Positions 27,380 through 46,160 of a stretch of DNA of 64,000 nucleotides are shown piece by piece. The stretch is from Caldimonas brevitalea (GTDB lineage Bacteria > Pseudomonadota > Gammaproteobacteria > Burkholderiales > Burkholderiaceae_C), in NCBI RefSeq assembly GCF_001017435.1, contig NZ_CP011371.1, positions 3,038,001 to 3,102,000 on the forward strand. The letters run 5' to 3'. Position numbers and translations under genes: made by a program. The first letter of the stretch is position 1; the number at the start of each line of letters is the position of its first letter. The notes beneath the pieces are model-generated. The model had not been told where the DNA came from. It searched no databases and worked only from the letters and a program-made list of their open reading frames with translations.

Positions 27380-28297
27380 ATGGATGCAGAGATCAGCTGG
27401 GAGCTGTATCGCTCTTTTTTGGGCGTGCTCAAGGAAGGCTCGTTGTCGGGCGCCGCGCGGGCACTTGCAGTGGCGCAGCCCACCGTGGGGCGCCACATTG
27501 CCACGCTCGAGACCTCGCTCGGGCTGACGCTGTTCACGCGGTCGCAAACCGGCTTCACGCCGACCGAAGCGGCCCTGGCGCTGCAGCCGTATGCCGATGC
27601 GATGTACAGCACCGCGCAGGCCCTGCGGCGCACCGCCGAGAGCCAGGGCGAGGGCGTGAAAGGCACGGTGCGCGTGACGGCCAGCGAGGTCATCGGCGTC
27701 GAGGTGCTGCCGCCGCTGGTGGCACGGTTGCAGGCTCAGCATGCCCAACTGCGCATCGAACTTGTCCTGACCAACCGCGTGCAGAACCTGCTGCGGCGTG
27801 AGGCCGACATCGCGGTGCGCATGGCGCAGCCCGATCAAGGCCAGCTGGTGGCGCGCAGCGTCGGCCGTGTCGAACTCGGCCTTTACGCGCAGCGCAGCTA
27901 CCTCGAGCGCCACGGCACTCCGCGCAGCATGGCCGAGTTGACGCAGCATCGGCTGATCGGCTTCGATGAAGAAACGCCGTTCCTGCGTGCGGCGGGCAAG
28001 GCATGGCCGGCCTGGCGGCGCGAGGCGTTCGCGGTGCGCTGTGACAGCGATCTGGCGCAGCTCGCGATGGTGCGCAGCGGGGGCGGCATCGGCGCCTGCC
28101 AGGTGGCGTTGGCCCGGCGCGACCCGGGCCTGGTGCGCGTGCTGGCCGCCAAGCTGAGCCTGTCGCTGGACACCTGGCTGACGATGCATGAGGACTTGCG
28201 CAACAGCCCGCGTTGTCGCGTCACCTTCGCTGCGCTGCTGCAGGGCTTGCAGCATCATGTGGCCGCAGGGCTGGGGCCTGACGACGAGCGCGCGTGA
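27380..28297 (+). CDS. LysR-family transcriptional regulator
   Basis: 305-residue DNA-binding regulator. The N-terminal winged helix-turn-helix is seen in residues 5-65 (SLSGAARALAVAQPTVGRHIATLE), followed by a linker helix and a periplasmic-binding-like effector domain (GTVRVTASEVIGVEVLPPLV, DIAVRMAQP). It is divergent from the epimerase gene, the standard arrangement for a LysR regulator and its target. The effector is unknown. Confidence 0.9.
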   Translation: MDAEISWELYRSFLGVLKEGSLSGAARALAVAQPTVGRHIATLETSLGLTLFTRSQTGFTPTEAALALQPYADAMYSTAQALRRTAESQGEGVKGTVRVTASEVIGVEVLPPLVARLQAQHAQLRIELVLTNRVQNLLRREADIAVRMAQPDQGQLVARSVGRVELGLYAQRSYLERHGTPRSMAELTQHRLIGFDEETPFLRAAGKAWPAWRREAFAVRCDSDLAQLAMVRSGGGIGACQVALARRDPGLVRVLAAKLSLSLDTWLTMHEDLRNSPRCRVTFAALLQGLQHHVAAGLGPDDERA

Positions 28298-28335
28298 GGC
28301 TTCGGTTTTGACCGCCGAAGATGAGGAAAGGCCAC

Positions 28336-28971
28336 ATGCTCCAACTCGATCACATCACCGTCGCAGCCCTCGACCTTGCCGAGGGCGTGGCCCATGTCGA
28401 GGCCCGCTTGGGCGTGCCGGTTCCCAAGGGCGGCCGTCATGCAGCGATGGGCACGCACAACCATTTGCTGCGGCTCGGGCCCGCGCTGTTCCTGGAGGTC
28501 ATCGCGCCTGACCCGCGGGCAGCACCGATCGGTCGCAAACGCTGGTTCTGTCTCGACGATCCGGAGATGCGCCGTGCCTTGGCTGCCGGGCCGCGCCTGG
28601 TCACGTGGGTGGTCCGCACCGCCTCGATCGACACCGCATTGGCATCTCTGCCGGGCAGCCTCGGCCCGGCGGTGGAAGTGGGCCGCGACGGCCTGTCGTG
28701 GCGGATCTCGGTGCCCGAGGACGGGCGGATGCCGTTCGAGGGTGCTTATCCGACGCTGATCGAGTGGGCGCAAGGCCCGCACCCCGCCCATCGCATGTCG
28801 GACCTCGGCTGCGAATTGGAGCACCTGTACGTGTCACATCCCGCCGCCCGGCAGATGGCCGAGGAACTGCGGCCGCATCTCTTCGACGTGCGGGTGACCT
28901 GGAAAGACAGCCCCAACGCCGGGTGCGAGGCGGTCATCCGCACGCCGGTAGGCCTGCGAACACTGAACTGA
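28336..28971 (+). CDS. Glyoxalase-like domain protein (VOC-type)
   Basis: 211-residue cytosolic protein. The N-terminus LQLDHITVAALDLAEGVAHVEARLGVP and the THNHLLRLG segment match glyoxalase-like (PF13468-type) proteins with paired beta-alpha-beta-beta-beta units. The ATG at 28336 is preferred over the ATG at 28321 because AGGAAAGG lies just before it. The first His (LDHIT) and the Glu in FLEVIA are plausible metal ligands. Its role is unknown; it lies 38 bases after the LysR gene and may be co-transcribed. Confidence 0.8.
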   Translation: MLQLDHITVAALDLAEGVAHVEARLGVPVPKGGRHAAMGTHNHLLRLGPALFLEVIAPDPRAAPIGRKRWFCLDDPEMRRALAAGPRLVTWVVRTASIDTALASLPGSLGPAVEVGRDGLSWRISVPEDGRMPFEGAYPTLIEWAQGPHPAHRMSDLGCELEHLYVSHPAARQMAEELRPHLFDVRVTWKDSPNAGCEAVIRTPVGLRTLN

Positions 28972-28981
28972 CGGCGCGCGA

Positions 28982-28997
28982 CGAGCCTCACGGCTCG
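28982..28997 (+). terminator. Hairpin 10 bases after the glyoxalase-like gene
   Basis: CGAGCC (28982-28987), loop TCAC, GGCTCG (28992-28997). Position fits a terminator, but no T-run follows. Confidence 0.4.
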
Positions 28998-29281
28998 ACG
29001 TCCGGTCAGGGAGGCGGCAGCGCTGCCCTTCGCCTGCACGGCCCGCGCCGCAGTGGGCGAGGGCCGCGGGCAAGAAGACCGGGGCGCCATTTCCGATCCG
29101 CCGCGGAATGGGGTTTTGGCCCTTTCAAAAAAATGAAATCCCTGACTGAGTCGAGGTATTCAGAAGTTTGAAAGGCGCCTAGATTTTGTCAGGGCGCCGT
29201 AAGTTCACGGCGTCCATTAAGTTCCGTGGCCGGAATATGAAATGTCAGCATAAGTATGGAAGGTGCGAGTTGCCTTCGGCG

Positions 29282-29308
29282 TACCCCCGTTAATTCCGGC
29301 AGGGGGTA
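29282..29308. repeat. Inverted repeat TACCCCC/GGGGGTA
   Basis: Perfect 7-bp arms with a 13-base loop, flanked by two copies of GTTCCGTRGCCG (29221-29232 and 29315-29326). Confidence 0.5.
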
Positions 29309-29353
29309 TACGGAGTTCCGTAGCCGACGGAGGGGGTCGGAGCGCCGTGTGTT

Positions 29354-29375
29354 GCGCAAACCCGCGAGTTTGCGC
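29354..29375. repeat. Hairpin GCGCAAAC/GTTTGCGC
   Basis: Perfect 8-bp stem with a 6-base loop (CCGCGA). Confidence 0.55.
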
Positions 29376-29670
29376 GGCCGGCGGTGGCGGCCCTACGGGC
29401 TTTCGGATGGTGGGTGACGGTCGTCAAGTCGGACCCGCTACGAGAAATCGTGCTTGTCCCTGCGGGTGCCGGGGTCGTAAAGTGATTTCGCCAAGTTAAT
29501 CAATATGGACCCTCGCAAAATTGGCAGGCGCAAGAGATTTGACTTGGATGTAGAAAACTGGCTCCGCAGGAAACCGACGTGTATCAGGCAGTAGATCCTC
29601 CTTCAGTGCGAAGAAATCCAGGTGATGGGTGGGGCAATGCTCGCCTTGCCGTGGTCGTGTATCTCGATGT

Positions 29671-29692
29671 GCCCAAGGCCATGGCCTTGGGC
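29671..29692. promoter_or_regulatory. Perfect 22-bp palindrome
   Basis: The half-site is GCCCAAGGCCA with its exact complement, no spacer and no mismatch. It lies about 500 bp before the first gene of the NRPS operon and is a candidate binding site for a dimeric regulator. Confidence 0.6.
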
Positions 29693-30193
29693 GTGGTGCC
29701 AGTCGACCCCTTGGCCGCCTTCCCCGAAAGCCAAAACGCTCACGGCTTTCATCAAGCTTTCATATTGACCCAGACACGAAGATTCGCCGGCCAGCCGCCT
29801 GTGCGAACAAGGTCGCGACATGCGCGGCCGACGGCGGCGATACGTCGCGGGCCACGGGCCCGCGTGGGCGTGTGGGTCCCTCCACGACCCACCTGAATCC
29901 GTTCTTCCGGTGTCGCCGGCATTCGCTGCCCGCGCCGACACAGCCGCTCTTTCCTTTCCCTTCACGATTCCTGCTCCGAGATTCGGCACCTTTGTGCCGA
30001 CCGGTGTTGGTTTTCCATTCATTTTGTCCGCTCGCGCGGATGCGTTGATTCTCGTCCTGACCACTGCTTTCGTCCGCGGGACATCACGCGGCGGTAAGCC
30101 CCATCCCCGGCGCTGCCCATTTCGCGCCGGCGAGGCCTTCGTTCATTTTGGTGCCTGTGATGACGGCACATTCAACCGGGAAATAAGTCCAGC

Positions 30194-31534
30194 ATGAACA
30201 GATACGAAACCGTGAGGCGAGTCGAGTCGAATGCCAGAACTTACGCCTCCTCATTTGCAGCGGTGTTTGAAAGTGGCCGCGGTGTGATGATTCGCGACCA
30301 GGCCGGGCGGGACATCATCGACTGTTTGTCTTGTGCGGGCGCGTTGCCGCTCGGTCATCACCATCCGGAAATCACTGAAGTGCTGGTGCGGTTTATCCAG
30401 TCCGGCCAGTTGCATCAGGCCTTGGATCTCACCACGCCGGCCAAGTTTGAATTCGTGCAGAAGCTGTTCGGGCTGCTGCCGGCCGAGTTCGCCTCGCGCG
30501 CCCGCATCCAGTTCTGCAGCCCGAGCGGGTCGGACGGGATCGAGGCGGCGTTGAAACTGGTCCGCTTTGCCACCCGGCGTCACCCGGTCATCGCCTTTCA
30601 CGGCGCTTATCACGGCATGACGGCAGGGGCCTTGGCGGCGATGGGCAATCTGGGGCCCAAGTCCGCCCCGATGAGATTCGACGGTGTGCATTTCGCGCCT
30701 TATCCCTATCGCTACCGCTGTCCCTTCGGCACCGACGGCAGCGCCACCGACCGCCTGTCGATCGACTACCTGCGCAACCTGCTGAGCGACCCAGAAAGCG
30801 GCGTGCCGCAGCCGGCCGCGGTGGTGGTGGAGGTGGTGCAGGGTGAGGGCGGCTGCATCCCGGCGTCCGATGACTGGCTGCGCGAGCTGCGCACGTTGAC
30901 GCGCCAACATGACATCCCGCTGGTGCTCGACGAAGTGCAGACCGGCCTGGGCCGCACCGGCAGCATGTTCGCGTTCGAACGTGCGGGCATCGTGCCCGAC
31001 GTGCTGGTGCTGTCCAAGGCGCTCGGTGGCGGCTTTCCGCTGGCGGCTGTGGTCTATGACGAGTCGCTCGACGTGTGGCCGCGCGGCATGCATGCCGGCA
31101 CCTTCCGTGGCAACCAGATCGCGATGGTGGCCGGCAAGGCGACCATGGACATCGTGCAGCGCGACCGACTCGACGCGCAGGCCGAGGAGATCGGCGGCTT
31201 GCTGGCACAGGACCTGCGGCAGCTGGCGTCGCGCCATCCCGAGTTCGGCGACATCCGTGGACGCGGGCTGATGCTGGGCGTCGAGATCGTGCGCCCCGGG
31301 GACCACCCCGACGCCGGTGCGCAGGACGGCGGCCTCGCCAAAGCCATCAAGCAGGCCGCCTTCGAGAACGGCCTGCTGATCGAGACCGGCGGTCGGCACG
31401 GCGCGGTGCTGCGCTTTCTGCCCCCGCTGATCCTGACGCGGCGCGATGTCGGGGCCATCGTCGACCGGCTCGACGCCGCCGTGATGCAGGCCAAACAACA
31501 GCACCGCGCCGCGGACGCCCGTCATGCGCAATGA
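30194..31534 (+). CDS. Class III aminotransferase, probable diaminobutyrate-2-oxoglutarate transaminase
   Basis: 446-residue PLP enzyme of the class III (omega) group. Motifs: GALPLGHHHPEI near residue 50, SPSGSDGIEAALK for cofactor phosphate (109-121), LVLDEVQTGLGRTG with the PLP-binding Asp (243-256), and the Schiff-base Lys275 in LSKALGGG. The overall pattern matches enzymes that convert aspartate semialdehyde plus glutamate to L-2,4-diaminobutyrate. It is the first gene of the NRPS operon, and the downstream A domains include two with a Dab-type code, so it most likely makes that building block. A related omega-aminotransferase role cannot be excluded. Its stop overlaps the MFS gene by 11 bases, so the two are translated in a coupled way. 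Confidence 0.85.
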   Translation: MNRYETVRRVESNARTYASSFAAVFESGRGVMIRDQAGRDIIDCLSCAGALPLGHHHPEITEVLVRFIQSGQLHQALDLTTPAKFEFVQKLFGLLPAEFASRARIQFCSPSGSDGIEAALKLVRFATRRHPVIAFHGAYHGMTAGALAAMGNLGPKSAPMRFDGVHFAPYPYRYRCPFGTDGSATDRLSIDYLRNLLSDPESGVPQPAAVVVEVVQGEGGCIPASDDWLRELRTLTRQHDIPLVLDEVQTGLGRTGSMFAFERAGIVPDVLVLSKALGGGFPLAAVVYDESLDVWPRGMHAGTFRGNQIAMVAGKATMDIVQRDRLDAQAEEIGGLLAQDLRQLASRHPEFGDIRGRGLMLGVEIVRPGDHPDAGAQDGGLAKAIKQAAFENGLLIETGGRHGAVLRFLPPLILTRRDVGAIVDRLDAAVMQAKQQHRAADARHAQ

Positions 31535-32954
31535 AGCCGTGCTCCGCGAGGCCGGCGAGCCGCCGGGCGGGGCGACCGAGGGCCATGTGCCCCGCGCCGC
31601 GCCCTTGATGCGCCCGGCCTTCGCGCTGCTGTGGCTCAGCGAGACGGCGTTCGATCTCGGCTCGGCGTTGATGGGCTTCGCGCTCGGGGTCTGGATCTTT
31701 CAGCAAACCGGCTCGGCCGAGCAGTTCTCGCACGCGATGCTCGCCGCCGCCGTGCCGGCCGTGCTGATGGCGCCGGTGGCCGGCAGCCTGGCCGACCGCT
31801 TCGACCGGCGCTGGGTCATCGGCAGCTGCGACGTGATGTCGGCACTGTCGGTCGTGTGCCTGGCCTGGCTGCTGTTCAGCCAGCGGCTGGTGGTCGAGCA
31901 CCTCTACGTCTTCAATGCCGTGGCCGCCATCATCAATGCGGTGCGCACGCCGGCCTATCGCGCCGCGGTGAGTGTCATCGTGCCCAAGGACAAGATGACC
32001 CAGGCCAGCGGCCTGATCGGGATGACACAAAGCCTGCTGCAGATCGGCGCGCCCATGGCGGCCGGTTACGTGATGGGAGTGTCCGGTCTGGAAGGCGTGA
32101 TCGCGGTCGACATCGTGATGGTCGCCGGCGGCGCCTTGGCGGCGTTCGGCGGTCTGTCGCGGGCGCGCCATGCGATACGCGGCGTGGCCGTTTCTGAGCC
32201 GGTCTCGTTCGCGCACGGCACCGTGCTCAGCCTGGCCGCAGTGCTGCGCTACTTCCGGTCGGCCCCGACGATGCTCGGCCTGGCCGGCTATGGCGTGCTC
32301 CAGCAAGGGCTGCTGGTGGTGGCCACTTCGATGATGACACCACTGGTGCTGTCGACCCACTCGAGCGACGTGCTGGGCCTGGTGCTGACCTGCGGCGCGG
32401 CAGGCGGCCTGGCCGGCTCGGTCTTGCTGCTGCTGGTGCGGATGAACCGGCGCCTGATGCTGTGGGTGCTGGGGGGTGACTTTGCGCTGTCGCTGTTCGT
32501 GCTGCTCGCCGGCTTCGCGACGTCGAGCTTCGTGTGGTGTGTCTGTGCCTTCTGCGCACTGATGGCCGGCAGTGCATCGGGTGCCTGTGCAGGCGCACTG
32601 TGGATGCGCAAGACGCCCAAGGCGTCGCGCGGCAGTGTGTTCGCTTGGATTGCTGCGCTCGACCTGCTGGCCATGTGCGCCGTGCTGGTGTTGGCCGGGT
32701 ATCTCGGCGAACGCGTGTTCGAGCCGGCCTTGGCCGCGGAGGGTCGGTGGGCCGACAGCCTCGGGGTTTGGGTCGGCACCGGCAAGGGCCGCGGCCTGGG
32801 CTTTTTGTTCATCGTCTGTGGTGCCGGCAGTGCGCTGTTGTCGCTGGTCGCACTGGCGCAGCCCCGGCTGCGCAGGCTCGACCGGCGCGTGCCCGACGCG
32901 CTCGACGTTCCCTCACCGGCCGTGTCGTCTTCGCCCCCGGCTGCGGCCGGCTGA
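31524..32954 (+). CDS. MFS transporter, probable lipopeptide exporter
   Basis: 476-residue inner-membrane protein with about 12 hydrophobic helices. The MFS loop signature is visible as GSLADRFDRRWVIG after helix 2. It overlaps the aminotransferase by 11 bases and is 88 bases before NRPS1, so it is an operon member. The family resembles MFS proteins of the enterobactin-exporter kind that sit beside NRPS genes; export or self-resistance to the product is inferred from position. Confidence 0.85.
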   Translation: MRNEAVLREAGEPPGGATEGHVPRAAPLMRPAFALLWLSETAFDLGSALMGFALGVWIFQQTGSAEQFSHAMLAAAVPAVLMAPVAGSLADRFDRRWVIGSCDVMSALSVVCLAWLLFSQRLVVEHLYVFNAVAAIINAVRTPAYRAAVSVIVPKDKMTQASGLIGMTQSLLQIGAPMAAGYVMGVSGLEGVIAVDIVMVAGGALAAFGGLSRARHAIRGVAVSEPVSFAHGTVLSLAAVLRYFRSAPTMLGLAGYGVLQQGLLVVATSMMTPLVLSTHSSDVLGLVLTCGAAGGLAGSVLLLLVRMNRRLMLWVLGGDFALSLFVLLAGFATSSFVWCVCAFCALMAGSASGACAGALWMRKTPKASRGSVFAWIAALDLLAMCAVLVLAGYLGERVFEPALAAEGRWADSLGVWVGTGKGRGLGFLFIVCGAGSALLSLVALAQPRLRRLDRRVPDALDVPSPAVSSSPPAAAG

Positions 32955-33031
32955 CCGGCGGCCTCTTTTCCATTGTTCGACGCACCGGCGCGCCGGCCTG
33001 CCGCGGTCCGCGTTCCAGCGACGTCCCTGCC

Positions 33032-33042
33032 AGGAGTGTTTC

Positions 33043-33045
<3 letters not shown>
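33032..33045 (+). promoter_or_regulatory. Ribosome binding site and GTG start of NRPS1
   Basis: AGGAG (33032-33036) is six bases before the GTG at 33043. This fixes the start of NRPS1; the frame stays open back into the MFS gene, but that part is in the wrong frame of a real gene and has no domain. Confidence 0.75.
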
Positions 33046-42737
<9,692 letters not shown>

Positions 42738-42741
<4 letters not shown>

Positions 42742-45700
42742 ATGTTGAAAGCTTGTTGGCGCTGCTGGAAGAAAAGCGCATCCGCATCCACGCCGACGAC
42801 GGCGAGCTGGTGGTGCAAGCCCCTCGCGGCGCCCTCGACGCCGGCCTGGCCGCCTCGTTGAAATCGAGAAAAGGCGAGCTGCTGCAGACGCTGCAGCGCC
42901 GCCCGGCCGTCACGACCCCGCGGCGCATCATCACGCCCGAGATGCTGACGCTGGTGCAGCTGAGCCAGGAGGCGATCGACACGCTCGTCGCCCGCGTCGA
43001 CGGCGGTGCCGCCAACGTGCAGGACATCTACCCGCTGGCCCCGCTGCAGGAGGGCATTCTGTTCCACCACCTGATGGAGCAGCAGGGCGACGGCTACCTG
43101 TTGTTCAACCTGCTCGGCTTCGACCACCGCGAGCGGCTCGACCGCTTCCTGGCGGCGCTGCAGCAGGTGATCGACCGCCACGACATCTTGCGCACCGGCA
43201 TCGTCTGGGAGGGCCTCGAGCAGCCGGTGCAGGTGGTGCACCGGCAGGCCACGCTGCCGGTCGCGTTTGTCGAATGCGACCCGGGGCAGGGGGACGTGGC
43301 ACAGCAACTCGAGGCACGATTCGACCCGCGGCAACTGCGTCTCGACCTGGGCCAGCCGCCTTTGCTGCGCTGTCATGCCGCGCACGACCCGCGCCACGGC
43401 CGCTGGGTGCTGCACGTGCTGTCGCACCACCTGGTGAGCGACCACACGACGCTGGAGCTGCTGCTGGAAGAAGCGCAGGCCATCGTGCAGGGCCGGGGTG
43501 ACACTCTGCCGGCGCCGGCCCCGTTTCGCAACTTCGTCGCGCAAGCCCGCCTGGGCATCGGCCCCGAGGAGCATCAAACCTTCTTCAAGGCGCTGCTGGC
43601 CGACATCGACGAGCCGACCGTCCCCTTCGGCCTGCTCCGTGTGCCGGAGGGCGACCGCCGGATGGCCGAGGTGCGGCAGCCGCTGGCACCGGAGGTGGCG
43701 CGCAGCGTGCGGGCGCAGGCGCGGCGGCTGGGCGTCAGCGCGGCGAGTCTGATGCACCTGGCCTGGGCGCTGGTGCTCGCGCGCACCACCGGGCGGCGCG
43801 ACGTCGTGTTCGGCACCGTGCTGTTCGGCCGGCTGCAAGGCGGCGCTGCGGCCGACCGGGTGCTGGGCTTGTTCATCAACACCTTGCCGCTGCGCATCGG
43901 TGTCGACGACGAGCCGGTCGAGTCGGCGCTCAAGCGGACTCATGCGCTGTTGGCGCAGTTGCTGCGCCACGAGCATGCACCGCTGGCACTGGCGCAGCGC
44001 TGCAGTGGCGTGCCCGCGCAGACGCCCTTGTTCACCTCGCTGCTCAACTATCGATACAGCGCGCAGGCGCCGCAGACGCACGAGGGCCGCGGCGTGGCGC
44101 TGGGGGAGGGGATCGAACTGCTGGGTGGGCACGAGCGCACCGACTATCCCGTCAGTGTGGACATCGACGATGTCGGGGACGACTTCATCGTCACCGCCCA
44201 GGTCACGGCGTCGCTCGACGCGCAGCAGGTGTGTGACCTGATGGTCACCGCGGTGTCGGGGCTGGTCCTGGCGCTGGAGCGCGCGCCGGCCCGCGCCGTG
44301 GCCGACGTCGAGGTGCTGCCTGCCGCCGAGCGCGCACGCGTGCTCGGGGCCTGGCCTGATCAGCCCGTGACGCCTCCGGTGCATGCCGTCGGCCTGCACC
44401 GCCTGTTCGAGTCGCAGGCGGCGCAGCGTCCGGATGCGCTGGCGCTGGTGCAGGGCGGCCATACGCTGCGATATGGCGAGCTGAACGCAGAGGCGAACCG
44501 GCTGGCGCACCATCTGCGCCAGCTCGGTGTCGGCGCGGACGACCGCGTTGCGTTGTACGCCACGCGCAGTGTCGACACCATCGTCGCCTTGCTCGCGATC
44601 CTGAAGGCCGGCGCTGCCTATGTGCCGCTCGACGCCGGCTACCCGGCCGAGCGCCTCGTCCACATGTTGCGTGACAGCGCGCCCGTCGCGCTGCTGACGC
44701 AAGGCGGCGCGCCCGCCTGGGTTCATGAGGCGCTGGGCGAGGGCGTGCCGGTGCTGGACCTGCAAGCCGATGCCGCGGCATGGCAGCAGCACGACGAGCG
44801 CGATCTCGGACCGTCGCACACAGACGAGGGCCACCATCACCTCGCTTATGTGATCTACACCTCGGGCTCGACCGGTCGCCCGAAGGGGGTGATGGTCGAG
44901 CACCGGAGCGTCGTCAACCAGGTCACCGCGTTGGCCCGCCGTATCGCGCTGCAGCCCACCGAGCGGGTGCTGCAGTTCGCGTCGCTGTCGTTCGACGCCT
45001 CGGTCGAGGAGGTGTTCGCGACACTCACCCACGGCGCAACGCTGGTGCTGCGCAGCGACGAATGGCTCAGCGACGCCGGCCGCTTCTGGGCGCTGTGCGA
45101 GGCACACGGCATCGCCGTCGTCGACCTGCCGACCCAGTTCTGGGCTCAGCTGGCGCTGGAGCAGCAGCCGGTGCCGTCCACCGTGCGCCAGGTCATCATC
45201 GGCGGCGAGGCCGTCAGCGAGCGGGCGCTGCAAGCCTGGTTCTCGACGCCCGGCCACCGGCCACGCCTGCTCAACACCTATGGCCCCACCGAGGCCACGG
45301 TCAGCGCCACCTGGCACGAGGCGACCGGCGAAACGCAAGACGCACGCACCATCGGGCGGCCGAGCGAGGGCACGCGTGTCTATATCCTCGACGCGCACCG
45401 CCGGCCGGTGCCGATCGGCGTGCCGGGTGAGCTGTACATCGGTGGTGTGCAGGTGGCGCGCGGCTATCTGAACCTCCCCGAGCAGACGGCCGAACGGTTT
45501 CTGGCCAACCCCTGGTGGCCCGGGGAGCGCCTTTACAAGACAGGTGACCTGGGCCGCTGGTGGCCCGACGGCCGCGTCGAGTACCTGGGCCGCAACGACT
45601 TCCAGGTGAAGTTGCGGGGGTTCCGCGTCGAGCCCGGCGAGATCGAAGCGCACCTGGCCCAGGTCGAGGGTGTGCAGCAGGTGGTCGTGCTGGCCCGCGA

Positions 45701-46160
45701 AGACCAGCCCGGCGACCCGCGGCTGGTGGCCTATTACAGTGGCGACGGGGCCCCCGCCCCCGAGGCCCTGAAGCAGCACGCCGCACAAGGCCTGCCCGCC
45801 TACATGGTGCCTGCCGCCTGCGTGCGGCTGCAGCACTGGCCGCTGACCCCGAACGGCAAGCTCGACCGCAAGGCGCTGCCGGCCCCCGAGGGCGGGGCCG
45901 AGCCCGGGCGCCCGCACGAGGCGCCGCGCGGTGAATTCGAGGTGTTGCTGGCCGGCCTGTGGGCCGAGCTGCTGAAGCTCGACCGGGTAGGGCGGCACGA
46001 TCACTTCTTCGAGCGTGGCGGCCACTCGCTGCTGGCGGTGCAACTGGTCTCGCGCGTGCGCAAGGCGCTCGGCGTCGAGCTGCCGCTGGCGGTCCTGTTC
46101 GAGCAGCCGGTGCTGTCGCGGCTGGCCGCCCATCTGTCGGGCGCCGCGGTCTCGCAGGCC
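42738..46160 (+). other. NRPS module 4: docking - dual E/C - A(Lys-like, uncertain) - T
   Basis: Dual E/C about 42920-44340, HHLMEQQGD at 43065-43091 and HHLVSDH at 43425-43445; predicts D-Dab at position 3. A core 44859-44891. Code D A E D I G T V S K: acidic residues at 239 and 278 suggest a basic side chain; the pattern is closest to lysine-type codes (DTEDVG...), but there is no exact match that I recognise. T Ser codon 46026. Confidence 0.6.

Larger units (their letters stand above)
28972..30193. promoter_or_regulatory. 1.2-kb intergenic region upstream of the NRPS operon
   Basis: No supported protein gene. Composition is markedly more A+T-rich than the surroundings from about 29110 to 29620. 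Inverted repeats are dense: 9-bp pair CCTTTCAAA/TTTGAAAGG (29121-29129, 29167-29175), CGCCGT/ACGGCG (29195-29212), GCCGGAAT/ATTCCGGC (29229-29236, 29293-29300), TACCCCC/GGGGGTA (29282-29308), GCGCAAAC/GTTTGCGC (29354-29375), ACGA-GAAA-TCGT (29440-29451) inside ACCCGC/GCGGGT (29433-29467), a 22-bp palindrome (29671-29692), and GAAAGCC/GGCTTTC (29726-29750). It must carry the NRPS operon promoter, whose exact position could not be set. Confidence 0.6.

Noticed and set aside
29433..29467. GAAA-capped nested stems as a group II intron domain V
   Set aside because: The domain V consensus, intron ends and a reverse transcriptase gene are all missing.
29505..29594. 29-codon frame starting MDPRKIGRRKRFDLDVENW in the low-G+C region
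   Set aside because: No Shine-Dalgarno sequence and no recognised family; too short to support, though it could be a leader peptide.
29603..30064. Minus-strand open frame of 153 codons upstream of the NRPS operon
   Set aside because: Random-looking composition, no ribosome binding site, and it spans the 22-bp palindrome and other inverted repeats.
32572..33042. In-frame upstream extension of NRPS1 into the MFS gene
   Set aside because: The stretch overlaps the 3' end of the MFS transporter in another frame and has no domain; a good ribosome binding site marks GTG 33043.
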